DNA from: Sporosarcina oncorhynchi
GTDB lineage: Bacteria; Bacillota; Bacilli; Bacillales_A; Planococcaceae
Direction: 5' to 3'
Length of the DNA stretch: 64,000 nucleotides
Assembly (NCBI RefSeq): GCF_033304615.1
Contig: NZ_CP129118.1
Span: 1,236,001 to 1,300,000, forward strand
The stretch's first letter is position 1. Each line of letters begins with the position of its first letter. A program made the position numbers and the translations under genes. Under the pieces are notes generated by a model that saw only the letters and a program-made list of their open reading frames with translations, was not told the origin of the DNA and searched no databases. Shown in pieces: positions 1 through 8,981 of this stretch.

Positions 1-47
1 TGAAGTTCAATAAAGCATCCATTGTTAACAGTGCAAAATAATAACCG

Positions 48-76
48 TTGACAAAAGGTGATGAAGATGGTAAAGT
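48..76 (+). promoter_or_regulatory. Probable sigma-A promoter of the infC operon
   Basis: A perfect -35 TTGACA (48-53) is followed after 17 nt by TAAAGT (71-76), a 4/6 match to the -10 consensus. It is the only good match upstream of the leader and infC. Transcription would begin near 83, giving a leader of about 370 nt. Confidence 0.5.
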
Positions 77-94
77 TATAAAGGTTAATGAATA

Positions 95-455
95 CAGTTT
101 GTGGTACAAGAAGGAGCTGCCCGCTTCTCACCTATTCGACGCATCAAGTTGTTGATAGGTAAGCACACATTAGTGAACGTGCCGTACATTTATGTACGTA
201 CACATAAGCGGGTAGACAAATTTCATATTTGTCTACCTTTTTTATTGTCCGGATTACGGGCACCAGTCCCTCGGAATTGCTACGTTCCTAAAGGAAATTG
301 CATGATAGCTGTTTGTTACAGGTTATTGGCCGTATTTCTGAACGTTCCGGTGCCCTGTGCTCTTCTTAATCGAATGGACTATGGGACTCCGCCGGAATTG
401 TGGGCGGTATACCCAAACCGTGTATTCGCGAGACAACATTCGGAGGTGGATTACT
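95..455 (+). promoter_or_regulatory. infC-rpmI-rplT leader (L20-type autoregulatory leader)
   Basis: The stretch before infC has no convincing gene but is rich in secondary structure: a small GTACAT/ATGTAC hairpin (184-197), an intrinsic terminator at 211-243 and a GC-rich hairpin near 391-410 just before the ribosome binding site. In Bacillus the same operon is repressed by ribosomal protein L20, which binds the leader and favours premature termination. The position, operon and internal terminator fit that mechanism. Assignment to the L20-leader family is inferred from context, not from a covariance match. Confidence 0.6.
211..243 (+). terminator. Intrinsic terminator (attenuator) in the infC leader
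   Basis: Ten-base stem GGTAGACAAA (211-220) pairs with TTTGTCTACC (228-237) around a 7-nt loop and is followed by six T. It sits more than 200 nt upstream of infC, with no gene before it, so it is best read as an attenuator. Confidence 0.8.
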
Positions 456-974
456 ATTAGCAAAGACATGTACGTAAATGAGGGCATTCGTGCCCGCGAG
501 CTTCGCATGATTGACCACAACGGCGACCAGCTTGGAATTAAATCACGCACTGAGGCGCTTGAAATTGCACAACGCGCGAACTTGGACCTCGTCCTAGTCG
601 CTCCAACTGCAAAGCCGCCGGTAGCTCGAGTTATGGACTACGGGAAATTCAAGTTTGAGCAACAAAAGAAAGAACGCGAAGTCAGAAAGAATCAGAAAAT
701 CATCACTACGAAGGAAGTACGTTTAAGCCCGACGATTGATGAACATGATTTCCAGACAAAACTTCGTAACGGTATCAAATTCCTGGAAGCAGGAGACAAA
801 GTGAAAGCGTCTATCCGTTTCCGTGGTCGTGCAATTACGCACAAGGAAATCGGTCAACGTGTTTTGGATCGCTTTGCAGAAGCATGTAAGGACGTATCAA
901 CGGTCGAAGTCAGACCTAAAATGGAAGGCCGGAGCATGTTCCTAATACTTGCCCCGACTGCCGAAAAACAGTAA
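456..974 (+). CDS. infC: Translation initiation factor IF-3
   Basis: IF-3 binds the 30S subunit, blocks premature 50S joining and checks the start codon. The 172-residue product has both family halves: the N-terminal domain with NGDQLGIKS and the [16 protein letters not shown] linker, and the C-terminal domain with [14 protein letters not shown] and [10 protein letters not shown]. No ATG, GTG or TTG is suitably placed; GGAGG at 442-446 lies 9 nt before ATT at 456, so an ATT start is chosen (first residues [10 protein letters not shown]). AUU starts are known for infC in Escherichia coli and Geobacillus, where IF-3 represses its own translation. It heads the operon with rpmI and rplT. Confidence 0.95.
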   Translation: MSKDMYVNEGIRARELRMIDHNGDQLGIKSRTEALEIAQRANLDLVLVAPTAKPPVARVMDYGKFKFEQQKKEREVRKNQKIITTKEVRLSPTIDEHDFQTKLRNGIKFLEAGDKVKASIRFRGRAITHKEIGQRVLDRFAEACKDVSTVEVRPKMEGRSMFLILAPTAEKQ

Positions 975-1000
975 CATCGACGATTTAGGAGGAACAGATC

Positions 1001-1201
1001 ATGCCAAAAATGAAAACTCACCGCGGATCCGCAAAACGTTTCAAAAAGACAGCAACTGGTAAATTGAAACGCGGCCGTGCTTATACAAGTCACCTTTTTG
1101 CTAACAAGTCTACAAAAGCTAAACGCCACTTGCGTAAAGCTTCACTTGTTTCTTCTGGAGACTACAAACGTATCCGTCAAATGCTCACATACATGAAGTA
1201 A
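1001..1201 (+). CDS. rpmI: 50S ribosomal protein L35
   Basis: A 66-residue, very basic protein beginning [17 protein letters not shown], the family signature, with normal L35 length. It binds 23S rRNA in the large subunit. It starts 26 nt after infC behind AGGAGG (near 989), so it is cotranscribed with infC and rplT. Nothing unusual is seen. Confidence 0.97.
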   Translation: MPKMKTHRGSAKRFKKTATGKLKRGRAYTSHLFANKSTKAKRHLRKASLVSSGDYKRIRQMLTYMK

Positions 1202-1318
1202 GATTTACAAAACCGTTCACAGTGGGACATGTACAAAGCAATGACGACATGCGTCAGCCGAAATTCCCTGTGAACCACTACTAAAACATTCTTTAGAAAT
1301 AGCAGGAGGTCATGAACT

Positions 1319-1678
1319 ATGCCACGCGTAAAAGGTGGAACAGTGTCGCGCAAGCGCCGTAATCGAGTATTGAAACTAGCCAAAGGTTACTTTGGTTCAA
1401 AACATAGACTTTATAAAGTAGCAAACCAGCAGGTCATGAAATCATACAACTATGCATACCGTGACCGTCGCCAGAAGAAACGTGAATTCCGTAAACTTTG
1501 GATCACACGTATTAACGCGGCAGCACGCATTAACGGTCTTTCATACAGCACACTAATGCACGGATTGAAATTGTCCGGTATCGAAGTAAACCGTAAAATG
1601 TTGGCTGATCTTGCAGTAACAGATGCACAAGCATTTGCTTCACTTGCAGACACAGCAAAAAAATCAATCGCAAAATAA
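1319..1678 (+). CDS. rplT: 50S ribosomal protein L20
   Basis: A 119-residue basic protein with the L20 pattern: PRVKGG at the start, then [17 protein letters not shown] and the conserved [13 protein letters not shown] segment. L20 is an early 50S assembly protein and, in Bacillus, the autogenous repressor that acts on the infC leader. The start ATG follows AGGAGGTC by about 8 nt. The 117-nt gap after rpmI has no terminator; the gene is the last of the operon before the strong terminator at 1693-1733. Confidence 0.97.
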   Translation: MPRVKGGTVSRKRRNRVLKLAKGYFGSKHRLYKVANQQVMKSYNYAYRDRRQKKREFRKLWITRINAAARINGLSYSTLMHGLKLSGIEVNRKMLADLAVTDAQAFASLADTAKKSIAK

Positions 1679-1692
1679 GCGATGATCGAATA

Positions 1693-1733
1693 AAAGCCAT
1701 ACAGCCGACTCTCGTCGGTTGTATGGCTTTTTT
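1693..1733 (+). terminator. Terminator of infC-rpmI-rplT
   Basis: A 17-bp stem (1693-1709 with 1714-1730, some wobble) around a TCTC loop, followed by a T run. The strength of the stem marks the end of the translation operon, and the repeat array begins just downstream. Confidence 0.9.
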
Positions 1734-1759
1734 GAATTTGCAAGATCAGTGGATTACTC

Positions 1760-2166
1760 TACGTTTCGATACGCGAGCTTTACGTTGTGTTACGAGGCGT
1801 TTACGTTTCGATACGAGGAGTCTACGTTGTGTTGCGGGGAGTCTACGTTTCGATACGAGCCTTCTACGTTGTGTTACGCCGTCTACGTTTCGATACGCGG
1901 TCTCTACGTTGTGTTGCGGGGAGTCTACGTTTCGATACGAGCCTTCTACGTAGTGTTACGCCGTCTACGTTTCGATACGAGAGCTCTACGTTCTGTTACG
2001 AGGAGTCTACGTTTCGATACGAGCCTTCTACGTTTCGATACGCGAGCTTTACGTTCTGTTACGCGGCGTTTACGTTTCGATACGAGGAGTCTACGTTGTG
2101 TTGCGCCGTCTACGTTTCGATACGAGAGCTCTACGTTGTGTTACGGGGAGTCTACGGTTCGATGCG
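1760..2166 (+). repeat. Repeat array 1: 20 units of a 14-bp core with 7- or 5-nt spacers
   Basis: Twenty direct copies of a 14-bp core can be placed without gaps. Two core types alternate almost strictly: TACGTTTCGATACG (A) and TACGTTGTGTTACG or close variants (B). Only one A-A pair breaks the alternation (2008 and 2029). Spacers are 7 nt (such as AGGAGTC, AGCCTTC, AGAGCTC, CGAGCTT, GGGAGTC), giving a 21-bp period. After three B units (1865, 1947, 2092) the spacer is the 5-nt CCGTC. Units 4-6 and 8-10 repeat as an 82-bp block. The last unit (2153-2166) is degenerate. All three forward frames stay open because 21 is a multiple of three, but no frame has a ribosome site, and the 19-nt units shift frame. 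The array fills the rplT-ysdA gap. Confidence 0.92.
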
Positions 2167-2259
2167 AAAGGACCACATTAAAATCACACGAAATTTCAAA
2201 TATAAAATCTCACTTTCCCCAGCCATTCCGGTGTAGAATAGTAGGAGGGAGTTGAGTGT

Positions 2260-2550
2260 ATGAATGAACTGATCATTAGCTGGATCATCTTCATGTCGGT
2301 TTGGTCGTTTGCTGCGATGGGGTTTGATAAGAAACGGGCAAAGAAACGCGGACGTAGAGTTTCCGAAAAGAATCTATGGTTACTTGCAATAATGGGTGGA
2401 GGTATTGGGGCATATTTGGGTATGATTTTCTTCAAACATAAAACGAGAAAGACCGGCTTCCGAATTGGCTTTCTACTTCTGGCAGCAATCTATATTTTAC
2501 TCATCATTTTCGCGTTGGGAATAGACTTATCTTTTATTAATATTGCCTAA
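2260..2550 (+). CDS. ysdA: DUF1294 membrane protein (YsdA-like)
   Basis: A 96-residue integral membrane protein. It has hydrophobic segments near residues 1-20, 42-58 and 70-95, and the DUF1294 signature: FDKKRAKKRGRRVSEK, then LWLLAIMGGGIGAYLGM and FFKHKTRKTGF. The molecular role of DUF1294 is not known to me. Its place after rplT matches ysdA of Bacillus subtilis. The start ATG lies 10 nt after AGGAGGG (2242-2249). It is read in the same direction as rplT but separated from it by the repeat array. Confidence 0.85.
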   Translation: MNELIISWIIFMSVWSFAAMGFDKKRAKKRGRRVSEKNLWLLAIMGGGIGAYLGMIFFKHKTRKTGFRIGFLLLAAIYILLIIFALGIDLSFINIA

Positions 2551-2582
2551 AAAAAAGCCCGTGTTGAATCTCAACGGGCTTT
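2551..2582 (-). terminator. Terminator of ysdB
   Basis: GC-rich stem AAAGCCCG / CGGGCTTT with an inner TTGA/TCAA pairing. Read on the minus strand it is followed by a run of T (plus-strand A run 2551-2556). The ysdB stop codon lies inside the hairpin. It may also stop transcripts coming from ysdA. Confidence 0.75.
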
Positions 2583-2954
2583 CATTAATTGTTCAATTGG
2601 ATTTTTCCAGCTGATTTCAGCCTGTGGATAATTAGAATTGATCTCAGAGGATAGGAAATGAAAATCGTCTTTTGTGAAGCCTTGAAGTTTCGTTTCATCT
2701 TTCACCCATACAAAGATTGAGACGACTTCAAATGCGTCTTCGGTAGTTCCTAAGTATTTCTCGCCCTCAAACATGGCACCTTTATAAGTGATGAAAAAGT
2801 TCTTGCGTACATTTTTCACATCATCATAAAAGTAATAAGACTCTTTTTCATGAGCTTCGTCCAATTTTCGTTTAGGGTCTACCAAGTAACGGATTCCCCG
2901 ATAAAACAAATAAACGATGAAAGCGATTATGACAATCCGAATAACGAACCCCAT
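2571..2954 (-). CDS. ysdB: Sigma-W pathway protein YsdB-like
   Basis: A 127-residue protein with one N-terminal membrane segment (about residues 3-20) and a cytoplasmic part containing VDPKRKL, KNVRKNFFITYKGAMFEGEKYLGT and FVWVKDE, which I recognise from YsdB. In B. subtilis YsdB was linked to the sigma-W regulated cell-envelope stress pathway; its mechanism is unclear. In B. subtilis it follows ysdA. Here it is inverted and convergent with ysdA, so the pair has been kept together but rearranged. The start is ATG 2954 behind AAGGGG. Confidence 0.8.
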   Translation of the reverse strand: MGFVIRIVIIAFIVYLFYRGIRYLVDPKRKLDEAHEKESYYFYDDVKNVRKNFFITYKGAMFEGEKYLGTTEDAFEVVSIFVWVKDETKLQGFTKDDFHFLSSEINSNYPQAEISWKNPIEQLMKAR

Positions 2955-3239
2955 ACAAGCATCCCCTTACAATAAAATATAGTTACTCTTTTATACGGAT
3001 GAGAATTGGTTTGGTTTCAAGATATATTAAAATATTTACATGTTCGTGACGTTTAGCCAAAATGTGTAGAGGATATATACTTTTTAGTACGAGCTGCCTC
3101 AAATCAATGAATTTATTAGCTTGCTCAACATACAATTTATTTGAAAATGAATCATTCAAACTCGCATGAAAAAAATAATAGGTTATAATTAAACTAATTG
3201 CTATGATTTCAAGATAGATATTGTTACGGAGGTTTATTA

Positions 3240-3725
3240 ATGAATTTAACAACATTATTCACGATGCAAACTGGTTTGGATTCTTACATAAAAGAGAACC
3301 AGGAGATTGGCAGCGACGTATTTAAGGAGAAAGGGTTGGCGCTTCTTGTAGAACTCGCTGAATTAGCAAATGAAACAAGATGCTTCAAATTCTGGAGTAC
3401 GAAAGGACCGTCTGACCGATCAATCATCTTGGAAGAGTATGTCGATTCAATCCACTTCCTGTTGTCTCTCGGCATCGAAAAAGGGTTAGATTCGCTTGAA
3501 GAATGGCCTGTGGCTGAATTGCAAGATGATTTGACAGGGCTGTTCATCAGGACTTTTGAAGCAATCCACTTATTCTTACTAGACCCAGAAATGTCGAAAT
3601 ACAAACAACTATGGGTTCATTACGGAAAAATTGCTGATGGTCTTGGTTTTTCGTATAAAGAAATTATGGATGCGTATGTTGAAAAGAATGACGAAAACTA
3701 TAAGAGACAGCAAACAGGTTACTAA
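3240..3725 (+). CDS. Dimeric (MazG-like) dUTP diphosphatase
   Basis: A 161-residue all-alpha protein of the dUTPase_2 family, which hydrolyses dUTP to dUMP and pyrophosphate, keeping uracil out of DNA and feeding dTMP synthesis. The metal-binding helices are visible as ELAELANETRCFKFWS and LEEYVDSIHFLLSLG. Acidic residues in these two motifs coordinate magnesium in known members. It is unrelated to the trimeric dUTPases. ATG 3240 follows GGAGG by 7 nt. It is a single gene, followed about 85 nt later by an XRE regulator. Confidence 0.85.
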   Translation: MNLTTLFTMQTGLDSYIKENQEIGSDVFKEKGLALLVELAELANETRCFKFWSTKGPSDRSIILEEYVDSIHFLLSLGIEKGLDSLEEWPVAELQDDLTGLFIRTFEAIHLFLLDPEMSKYKQLWVHYGKIADGLGFSYKEIMDAYVEKNDENYKRQQTGY

Positions 3726-3811
3726 AAGTTTAATAGAAAAATAACTTTGTCATTGACAGTAGAGCAAAAAAAAAATAATATAGAGATAAGTATATTGGAG
3801 GGGGCATAAAG

Positions 3812-4306
3812 GTGAACGACTGGAGTAAAGAGGATTTCGGCATAAGACTAAAGTCATTAAGAGAGCAAAGAGGTTTATCTATGATGGCCTTCGGGGCTGC
3901 AATCGGCACTTCTGCAAGTAGAATAAAAGATTGGGAAAAAGGCAAGAATGCCCCTTCGGCAGCTTGGATTGCAAAAATATCGGAGCGATTCACGATTTCG
4001 ACGGATGAACTTATCCTCGGAGATCCTAAAACTTCTCGTGCTTTCACACAGAGTGGCACGTCGAACGTCGATATGCTTTATGAACGTCTTCGTGAAAATC
4101 TTATCATCGGTAAAGATGAAGAAAAACAGGATGAGAAGACTGAAGGCTTATACAATGCAATTGATGCGGAAAATAAAGAACGATATCGGAGTGGACGTGG
4201 AAGACGTCTTGCTGAGCGGGAATTGTTGACGCTTCTAACCGAATTGCCGAAAAAAGATTTATTGGAGTTATTGGAAGTCGCGAAGATAAAAAAACGTTGG
4301 TTATAA
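3812..4306 (+). CDS. XRE-family helix-turn-helix regulator
   Basis: The 164-residue product starts with a typical XRE/Cro helix-turn-helix (about residues 8-65, with LREQRGLSMMAFGAAIGTS and IKDWEKGKNAPS). The C-terminal half is charged, with a predicted helical segment RRLAERELLTLLTELPKKDLLELLEVA that may mediate oligomerisation. The target is unknown. The GTG start at 3812 is chosen because TTGGAGGGGG lies about 7 nt before it. A strong terminator follows at 4353, so it is monocistronic. Confidence 0.8.
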   Translation: MNDWSKEDFGIRLKSLREQRGLSMMAFGAAIGTSASRIKDWEKGKNAPSAAWIAKISERFTISTDELILGDPKTSRAFTQSGTSNVDMLYERLRENLIIGKDEEKQDEKTEGLYNAIDAENKERYRSGRGRRLAERELLTLLTELPKKDLLELLEVAKIKKRWL

Positions 4307-4352
4307 AATTAAAATAGAGAAAATAAAACGGTTCATTTCTATGGATTCGATT

Positions 4353-4385
4353 AAAGGTACAAAGAGAATACTCTTTGTGCCTTTT
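4353..4385 (+). terminator. Terminator after the XRE regulator
   Basis: A 14-bp stem AAAGGTACAAAGAG / CTCTTTGTGCCTTT with loop AATA and a trailing T run. Confidence 0.85.
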
Positions 4386-4482
4386 TAGTGCATTTCATCA
4401 ATATGAAAATATTCGGAAAGTATTGTATGATAGATAATGAAAAGGCATAATAAAACGTGAAATCATAGATTGGGGGCTAATG

Positions 4483-5466
4483 ATGAAAGCGCTTATTCAT
4501 GTAAATGGGAATTTGAAGATTGAAAGTGCAAACGAGCCAATTGCAAAAAGTGATGAAGTGATCGTTGCTATTCATGCGGCAGGTCTAAACCGCAGAGATT
4601 TAATGGTACCAACACGCCGAGGAGACGTGAAGGAACCATTAATCTTAGGGTCGGATGGCGCAGGCGTGATCGAGTCGATTGGTGAGAATGTGGAAGGTTG
4701 GTCAATCGGTGATGAAGTGATCATCAATCCATCTCTTCGCTGGTTTGATAAAAGTGCATTTCCACCAAAAGATTTCGATATTCTTGGAATGCCTGACAAC
4801 GGGACGTTTGCTGAAAAAATCGCAATCTCAGCTGAACAGCTGGAAAAGAAACCATCACATTTGTCGATGGAGGAAGCGGCTGTAATTGCGTTATCGGCGT
4901 TGACAGGCTATCGTGCTCTATTCACGCAAGGGGAATTAAAAAAGGGAGATACGGTTTTCATACCTGGAGCCGGAAGTGGGGTAGCTACCTATCTTATTCA
5001 GTTTGCTAAAAATAGCGGGGCACGGGTTATCGTAAGTTCCCGTGCAATAGAGAAGCGGCAAAAAGCCCTGGAACTCGGTGCAGACGTTGCAATCGATACG
5101 AAGGGTAATTGGCAAGATGAACTGGCAGACGAAGAAATCGATCTAGTTATTGAAAGCGTTGGTAGGGCGACATTTAATCGTTCGCTTGATGTGTTAAAAC
5201 CTGGCGGGAAAATCGTCGTGTTCGGTGCAACTACGGAAGATGTCGTTGAATTGGATTTACGCAAGTTCTTCTATGGTCAATACAAATTGTTCGGTTCTAC
5301 GATGGGAAGCCGAGAAGAACTCAGGGAAATGCTAGGACATATAGAGCTGTATGGCATAAAACCTGTCATTGACAAAGTCTATCCGCTTTCAGAGGCATTG
5401 ACAGCGTTCGAGGCATTGAAAAATAGTGAGCAGTTCGGGAAACTTGTCCTACAGATTAAACGATAA
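4483..5466 (+). CDS. Zinc-type alcohol dehydrogenase-like (MDR) oxidoreductase
   Basis: Medium-chain dehydrogenase/reductase of about 327 residues: an N-terminal GroES-like domain (AAGLNRRDLMVPTRRG, LGSDGAGVIESIGENV) and a Rossmann domain with the nucleotide loop GAGSGVATYLIQFAK near residue 165. The catalytic and structural zinc cysteines of true alcohol dehydrogenases are absent, so it is more like a quinone oxidoreductase using NAD(P)H. The substrate cannot be deduced. Two ATG codons lie in tandem (4480 and 4483) behind a weak GGGGG; the second is preferred by spacing. It resembles B. subtilis YogA-type proteins. Confidence 0.8.
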   Translation: MKALIHVNGNLKIESANEPIAKSDEVIVAIHAAGLNRRDLMVPTRRGDVKEPLILGSDGAGVIESIGENVEGWSIGDEVIINPSLRWFDKSAFPPKDFDILGMPDNGTFAEKIAISAEQLEKKPSHLSMEEAAVIALSALTGYRALFTQGELKKGDTVFIPGAGSGVATYLIQFAKNSGARVIVSSRAIEKRQKALELGADVAIDTKGNWQDELADEEIDLVIESVGRATFNRSLDVLKPGGKIVVFGATTEDVVELDLRKFFYGQYKLFGSTMGSREELREMLGHIELYGIKPVIDKVYPLSEALTAFEALKNSEQFGKLVLQIKR

Positions 5467-5561
5467 ATCGAAAAACTGTCATGAACTCGTCGTAATCTGT
5501 CAGATTTTTCATTAAGCAATATATTATACTATAGACGTAAATAAGAAAGGTGGAGGCTATT

Positions 5562-7241
5562 TTGACAGAAAAAGCGAAACCATTAACGGATTTGGCAATT
5601 GCTAATGCGGCAGTCATGCAACCGATTGGAGATATTGCAGCTAATGCAGGTATTCCAGAAGAAGCCGTTGAGCGTTATGGGCGGTATAAAGCAAAAATTG
5701 ATGTTACTAAATTGCCGGTCGCTAAATCATTTGGAAAAGTAGTACTTGTTACTGCTACAAGCCCGACGCCCGCGGGAGAAGGAAAGTCGACTGTCACGGT
5801 CGGACTTGCCGATGCTTTGGCGAGACTCGGTCAAAAATCGATGATTGCTTTACGTGAACCTTCACTCGGACCTGTCATGGGGGTCAAAGGAGGAGCTGCT
5901 GGGGGCGGATACGCACAAGTGCTCCCGATGGAAGAAATCAATCTTCATTTCAACGGAGACATTCATGCAATCACGACAGCGAACAATGCATTAAGTGCCA
6001 TGATTGACAACCATATTCATCAAGGAAACGTTCTTCAAATTGATCCTAGAAGGATTACGTGGAAGCGAGTATTGGATATGAACGACCGTGCACTTAGACA
6101 TATTACAATCGGACTTGGCGGGCCGGGACAAGGGATTCCGCGTGAAGACGGATTCGACATTACAGTTGCTTCTGAAATCATGGCTGTTTTTTGCCTTGCG
6201 ACAAGTTTAACGGATTTGAAAGAGCGTTTATCTGAAATGGTAATCGGCTATACATATGGCCGTGAAGCTATTACAGTAAGAGATTTAGGTGTCCAGGGCG
6301 CTTTGACATTATTGCTGAAGGAAGCATTCAAACCGAACCTTGTACAGACGATTGAAGGTACGCCTGCTTTAATTCATGGCGGACCATTTGCCAACATTGC
6401 ACATGGCTGTAACTCCCTTATAGCGACGAACACTGCGCGACAACTGGCAGATATCGTCGTGACGGAAGCTGGTTTCGGTTCCGATCTTGGGGCAGAGAAA
6501 TTCATGGATATTAAAGCAAGAAAAGGTGGCTTTTCACCAGATGCGGTTGTTGTCGTCACGACTATTCGTGCATTAAAAATGCAAGGTGGCATAGCAAAAT
6601 CTGATTTGGGCGAAACGAATGTCCAAGCGGTACAAAGCGGAATCGTCAATCTACAAAAACATGTTGAAACCATCCGGGCTTTCGGTGTACAACCGGTCAT
6701 CGCATTGAATAGATTCATCACTGACTCCCAGGCCGAACTTGACTTTGTTTTACACTGGTGTGAAGAAAATGGCGTACGTGCTGCTTTGACAGATGTGTGG
6801 GGGCTTGGCGGAGCAGGTGGAGAACAATTGGCGAAACACGTTCTTGAAATATTAGAAGAACCGAATGATTTCGCACCGCTTTATGATGTGGAGCAACCTG
6901 TCATTGATAAGATTACGACAATTGTCCAGAAAGTCTATGGAGGAAAAGGTATAGTTTTGACAGATAAAGCACGCAAGGATTTACTGCAAATCGAACAGAA
7001 CGGTTGGGGTATCTTACCGATTTGTATGGCCAAAACTCAATACTCATTCTCGGATGATCCGAAAAAATTGGGCAGACCAGATGATTTTACAATTACAATT
7101 AGGGAAATCATTCCGAAGCTCGGCGCAGGCTTCCTCGTCTGTCTGACTGGTGATATTATGACGATGCCAGGATTGCCAAAAACGCCTGCGGCTCTCAATA
7201 TGGATATTGACAGTGATGGAAATGCAGTCGGTCTCATGTAA
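5562..7241 (+). CDS. fhs: Formate--tetrahydrofolate ligase
   Basis: ATP-dependent formation of 10-formyl-THF from formate and THF in one-carbon metabolism. The 559-residue product has the nucleotide loop [18 protein letters not shown], the [20 protein letters not shown] segment and [12 protein letters not shown], all diagnostic, and full family length. An ORF extends upstream to a GTG at 5550, but GGAGG at 5552-5556 lies correctly before TTG 5562, giving [11 protein letters not shown]. It stands alone between an oxidoreductase and a terminator. Confidence 0.95.
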   Translation: MTEKAKPLTDLAIANAAVMQPIGDIAANAGIPEEAVERYGRYKAKIDVTKLPVAKSFGKVVLVTATSPTPAGEGKSTVTVGLADALARLGQKSMIALREPSLGPVMGVKGGAAGGGYAQVLPMEEINLHFNGDIHAITTANNALSAMIDNHIHQGNVLQIDPRRITWKRVLDMNDRALRHITIGLGGPGQGIPREDGFDITVASEIMAVFCLATSLTDLKERLSEMVIGYTYGREAITVRDLGVQGALTLLLKEAFKPNLVQTIEGTPALIHGGPFANIAHGCNSLIATNTARQLADIVVTEAGFGSDLGAEKFMDIKARKGGFSPDAVVVVTTIRALKMQGGIAKSDLGETNVQAVQSGIVNLQKHVETIRAFGVQPVIALNRFITDSQAELDFVLHWCEENGVRAALTDVWGLGGAGGEQLAKHVLEILEEPNDFAPLYDVEQPVIDKITTIVQKVYGGKGIVLTDKARKDLLQIEQNGWGILPICMAKTQYSFSDDPKKLGRPDDFTITIREIIPKLGAGFLVCLTGDIMTMPGLPKTPAALNMDIDSDGNAVGLM

Positions 7242-7291
7242 GGTGGTTTTCTAAAAAAAATTACGGATTATCATTGTTTACTATCATTAAT

Positions 7292-7329
7292 AACGACTGA
7301 CCATTTATTAACAATGGCGGTCGTTTTTA
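7292..7329 (+). terminator. Terminator after fhs
   Basis: AACGAC + CCATT pair with AATGG + GTCGTT around an inner loop, followed by a T run (7324-7328). Confidence 0.8.
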
Positions 7330-7446
7330 TTTGTGTGAAATAGGCATATATGAAATGACATTAGTGTGAAATGCATATCTTTATGTCATAGTTTGGTATA
7401 CAATGTATCTAATGGCATATAAAGATGAGAAGGAGTAAGAGGTACG

Positions 7447-8916
7447 GTGAACTATATAAGAGTAAAACTGACTGTTGTCTTACTCGTTTTTTCGCTCCTT
7501 CTATCCCTGGTGATAGCAGTAGTGGACTATGACAAACTGAGGGAGACAGTCCTGCAGAGTCAAGCAACAGAAATTCATTTTGCAGAAGATAAAATCATAC
7601 ATAATTTGTCCACCATCGATAAAGTGTACAACCTATTTGACGTTGAAATGGCTGAAAAAATGAAAACTATTTCGATGGAGCTATTAGTGAAATATGAAAG
7701 AGAACCGGATTTTGGTAGTTGGGATTTTGATGTTTTGAAGGAAGAATACGATATGGATATTTTTATTCTGGACGAGACGAATACAGTGATTTACAGTAGT
7801 TTCGAAGAAGATATCGGACTTGATTTCAAAGCTTGTTGCAGCGGATTTTCAAAATTACTCGATCAGCGTAGAAAAGAAGGGGAGTTCACTCATGATGGAC
7901 TGGATTTGCAATCCAAAACGGGTGAGTTTAAGAAGTTCAGTTATATGCCGACGCCTGATCAACACTATTTAATTGAATTAGCTGTTCTTTTAGAAGACAA
8001 GGAAATTTATAAGCAATTCAACTTTATGGACACAATTGAATCATTGCTGCAAGAATACGACATTATCGAAGCAATCGATGTCTATAATTCGGGGGGCAAT
8101 TTGTTAGGCGTCAAGACAAAAGGTTTTAAAATGAATATGATTAATGAACGCTTTTTGGATGTATTCGAACAGGTAAGAAAAAAAGGTGAGACCGAAGAAG
8201 TGTTCGTGTCTGAAAATGGTGAGAAATTGACCTATCGTTTCATCCCCTATCAGGCAGATGAAATGAGAGGTTATTCAACAAAGAGGGTTGTGGCAATCGC
8301 CTATAATAATGATATTGTTGCTGGGATGCTATCGGAATACAAAAATCAGTTTTTCCGTCAGCTTATCGTTATTCTTATTGGTGTAATCGCACTATCTTTC
8401 ATCATCGCACGGATTGTATCTAAGCCAATCCATTTAGCATTCCATGATAGCTTAACCGGTTTGAGCAATCGAGCGGCTTTTGAAGATGAACGACAGAAAA
8501 GGGTTCATCGCAATAAAAAGCACGCGTTAATGATGATTGACCTGGATGATTTCAAATCGATTAATGACCAACTTGGCCATGTTGAAGGGGACAAAATTTT
8601 GAAAGTCTTTGCTTCAACAATAAAGGATATTATCAGTCCCGGTCATTTGGCTGCCCGTGTTGGTGGCGATGAATTCCTCGTTCTCTTGGATACCGATGAA
8701 ACCGAAAACATAGAAAAAAATGCAAAATTACTAATAAAGAAGTTTAATAATAGAATGGACGAGTATAGCTTTGACAAAGGAATGCGGACATCGATCAGTA
8801 TCGGTATTGCTTCCTCTTTAGAGAAGGAGCCATTTGATGAATTGTACACAAGAGCGGATCAAGCATTATACAAATCAAAGATGAACGGCAAAAATCAATA
8901 CAGCATTTCAGAATAA
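7447..8916 (+). CDS. Membrane sensor diguanylate cyclase (GGDEF)
   Basis: 489 residues: an N-terminal membrane helix (about 8-27), an extracytoplasmic sensor of about 270 residues with cache-like character and a Cys-Cys pair (FKACCSGF), a second helix (about 305-325) and a GGDEF domain with HDSLTGLSNR and an intact GGDEF signature at residues 406-410. It should make cyclic di-GMP in response to an external signal. The inhibitory RxxD site usually found just before the signature is SPGH here, so product feedback is probably missing. The GTG start follows AGAAGGAG by about 8 nt. Single gene with its own terminator. Confidence 0.88.
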   Translation: MNYIRVKLTVVLLVFSLLLSLVIAVVDYDKLRETVLQSQATEIHFAEDKIIHNLSTIDKVYNLFDVEMAEKMKTISMELLVKYEREPDFGSWDFDVLKEEYDMDIFILDETNTVIYSSFEEDIGLDFKACCSGFSKLLDQRRKEGEFTHDGLDLQSKTGEFKKFSYMPTPDQHYLIELAVLLEDKEIYKQFNFMDTIESLLQEYDIIEAIDVYNSGGNLLGVKTKGFKMNMINERFLDVFEQVRKKGETEEVFVSENGEKLTYRFIPYQADEMRGYSTKRVVAIAYNNDIVAGMLSEYKNQFFRQLIVILIGVIALSFIIARIVSKPIHLAFHDSLTGLSNRAAFEDERQKRVHRNKKHALMMIDLDDFKSINDQLGHVEGDKILKVFASTIKDIISPGHLAARVGGDEFLVLLDTDETENIEKNAKLLIKKFNNRMDEYSFDKGMRTSISIGIASSLEKEPFDELYTRADQALYKSKMNGKNQYSISE

Positions 8917-8927
8917 TAAGAGAAAAG

Positions 8928-8968
8928 AAAAGGTGGAAAAAGGGAAATACCCTAATTCCACTTTTTTG
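8928..8968 (+). terminator. Terminator after the diguanylate cyclase gene
   Basis: AAGGTGGAA pairs with TTCCACTT with an inner GGG/CCC helix, followed by T6. It may also serve pepF from the other strand, where the signal is weaker. Confidence 0.75.
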
Positions 8969-8981
8969 CTATGAAAATTTC

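Noticed and set aside
101-460. 119-codon ORF before infC
   Set aside because: Runs through the attenuator and the infC ribosome site; low-complexity translation without family features.
1760-2166. CRISPR array
   Set aside because: Spacers are only 5-7 nt, recur many times and no cas gene is present.
2983-3255. 90-codon minus-strand ORF before the dUTPase gene
   Set aside because: Covers the dUTPase promoter and start region, has no ribosome site and no recognisable features.
4480-5466. True zinc alcohol dehydrogenase
   Set aside because: The cysteine ligands of catalytic and structural zinc are absent.
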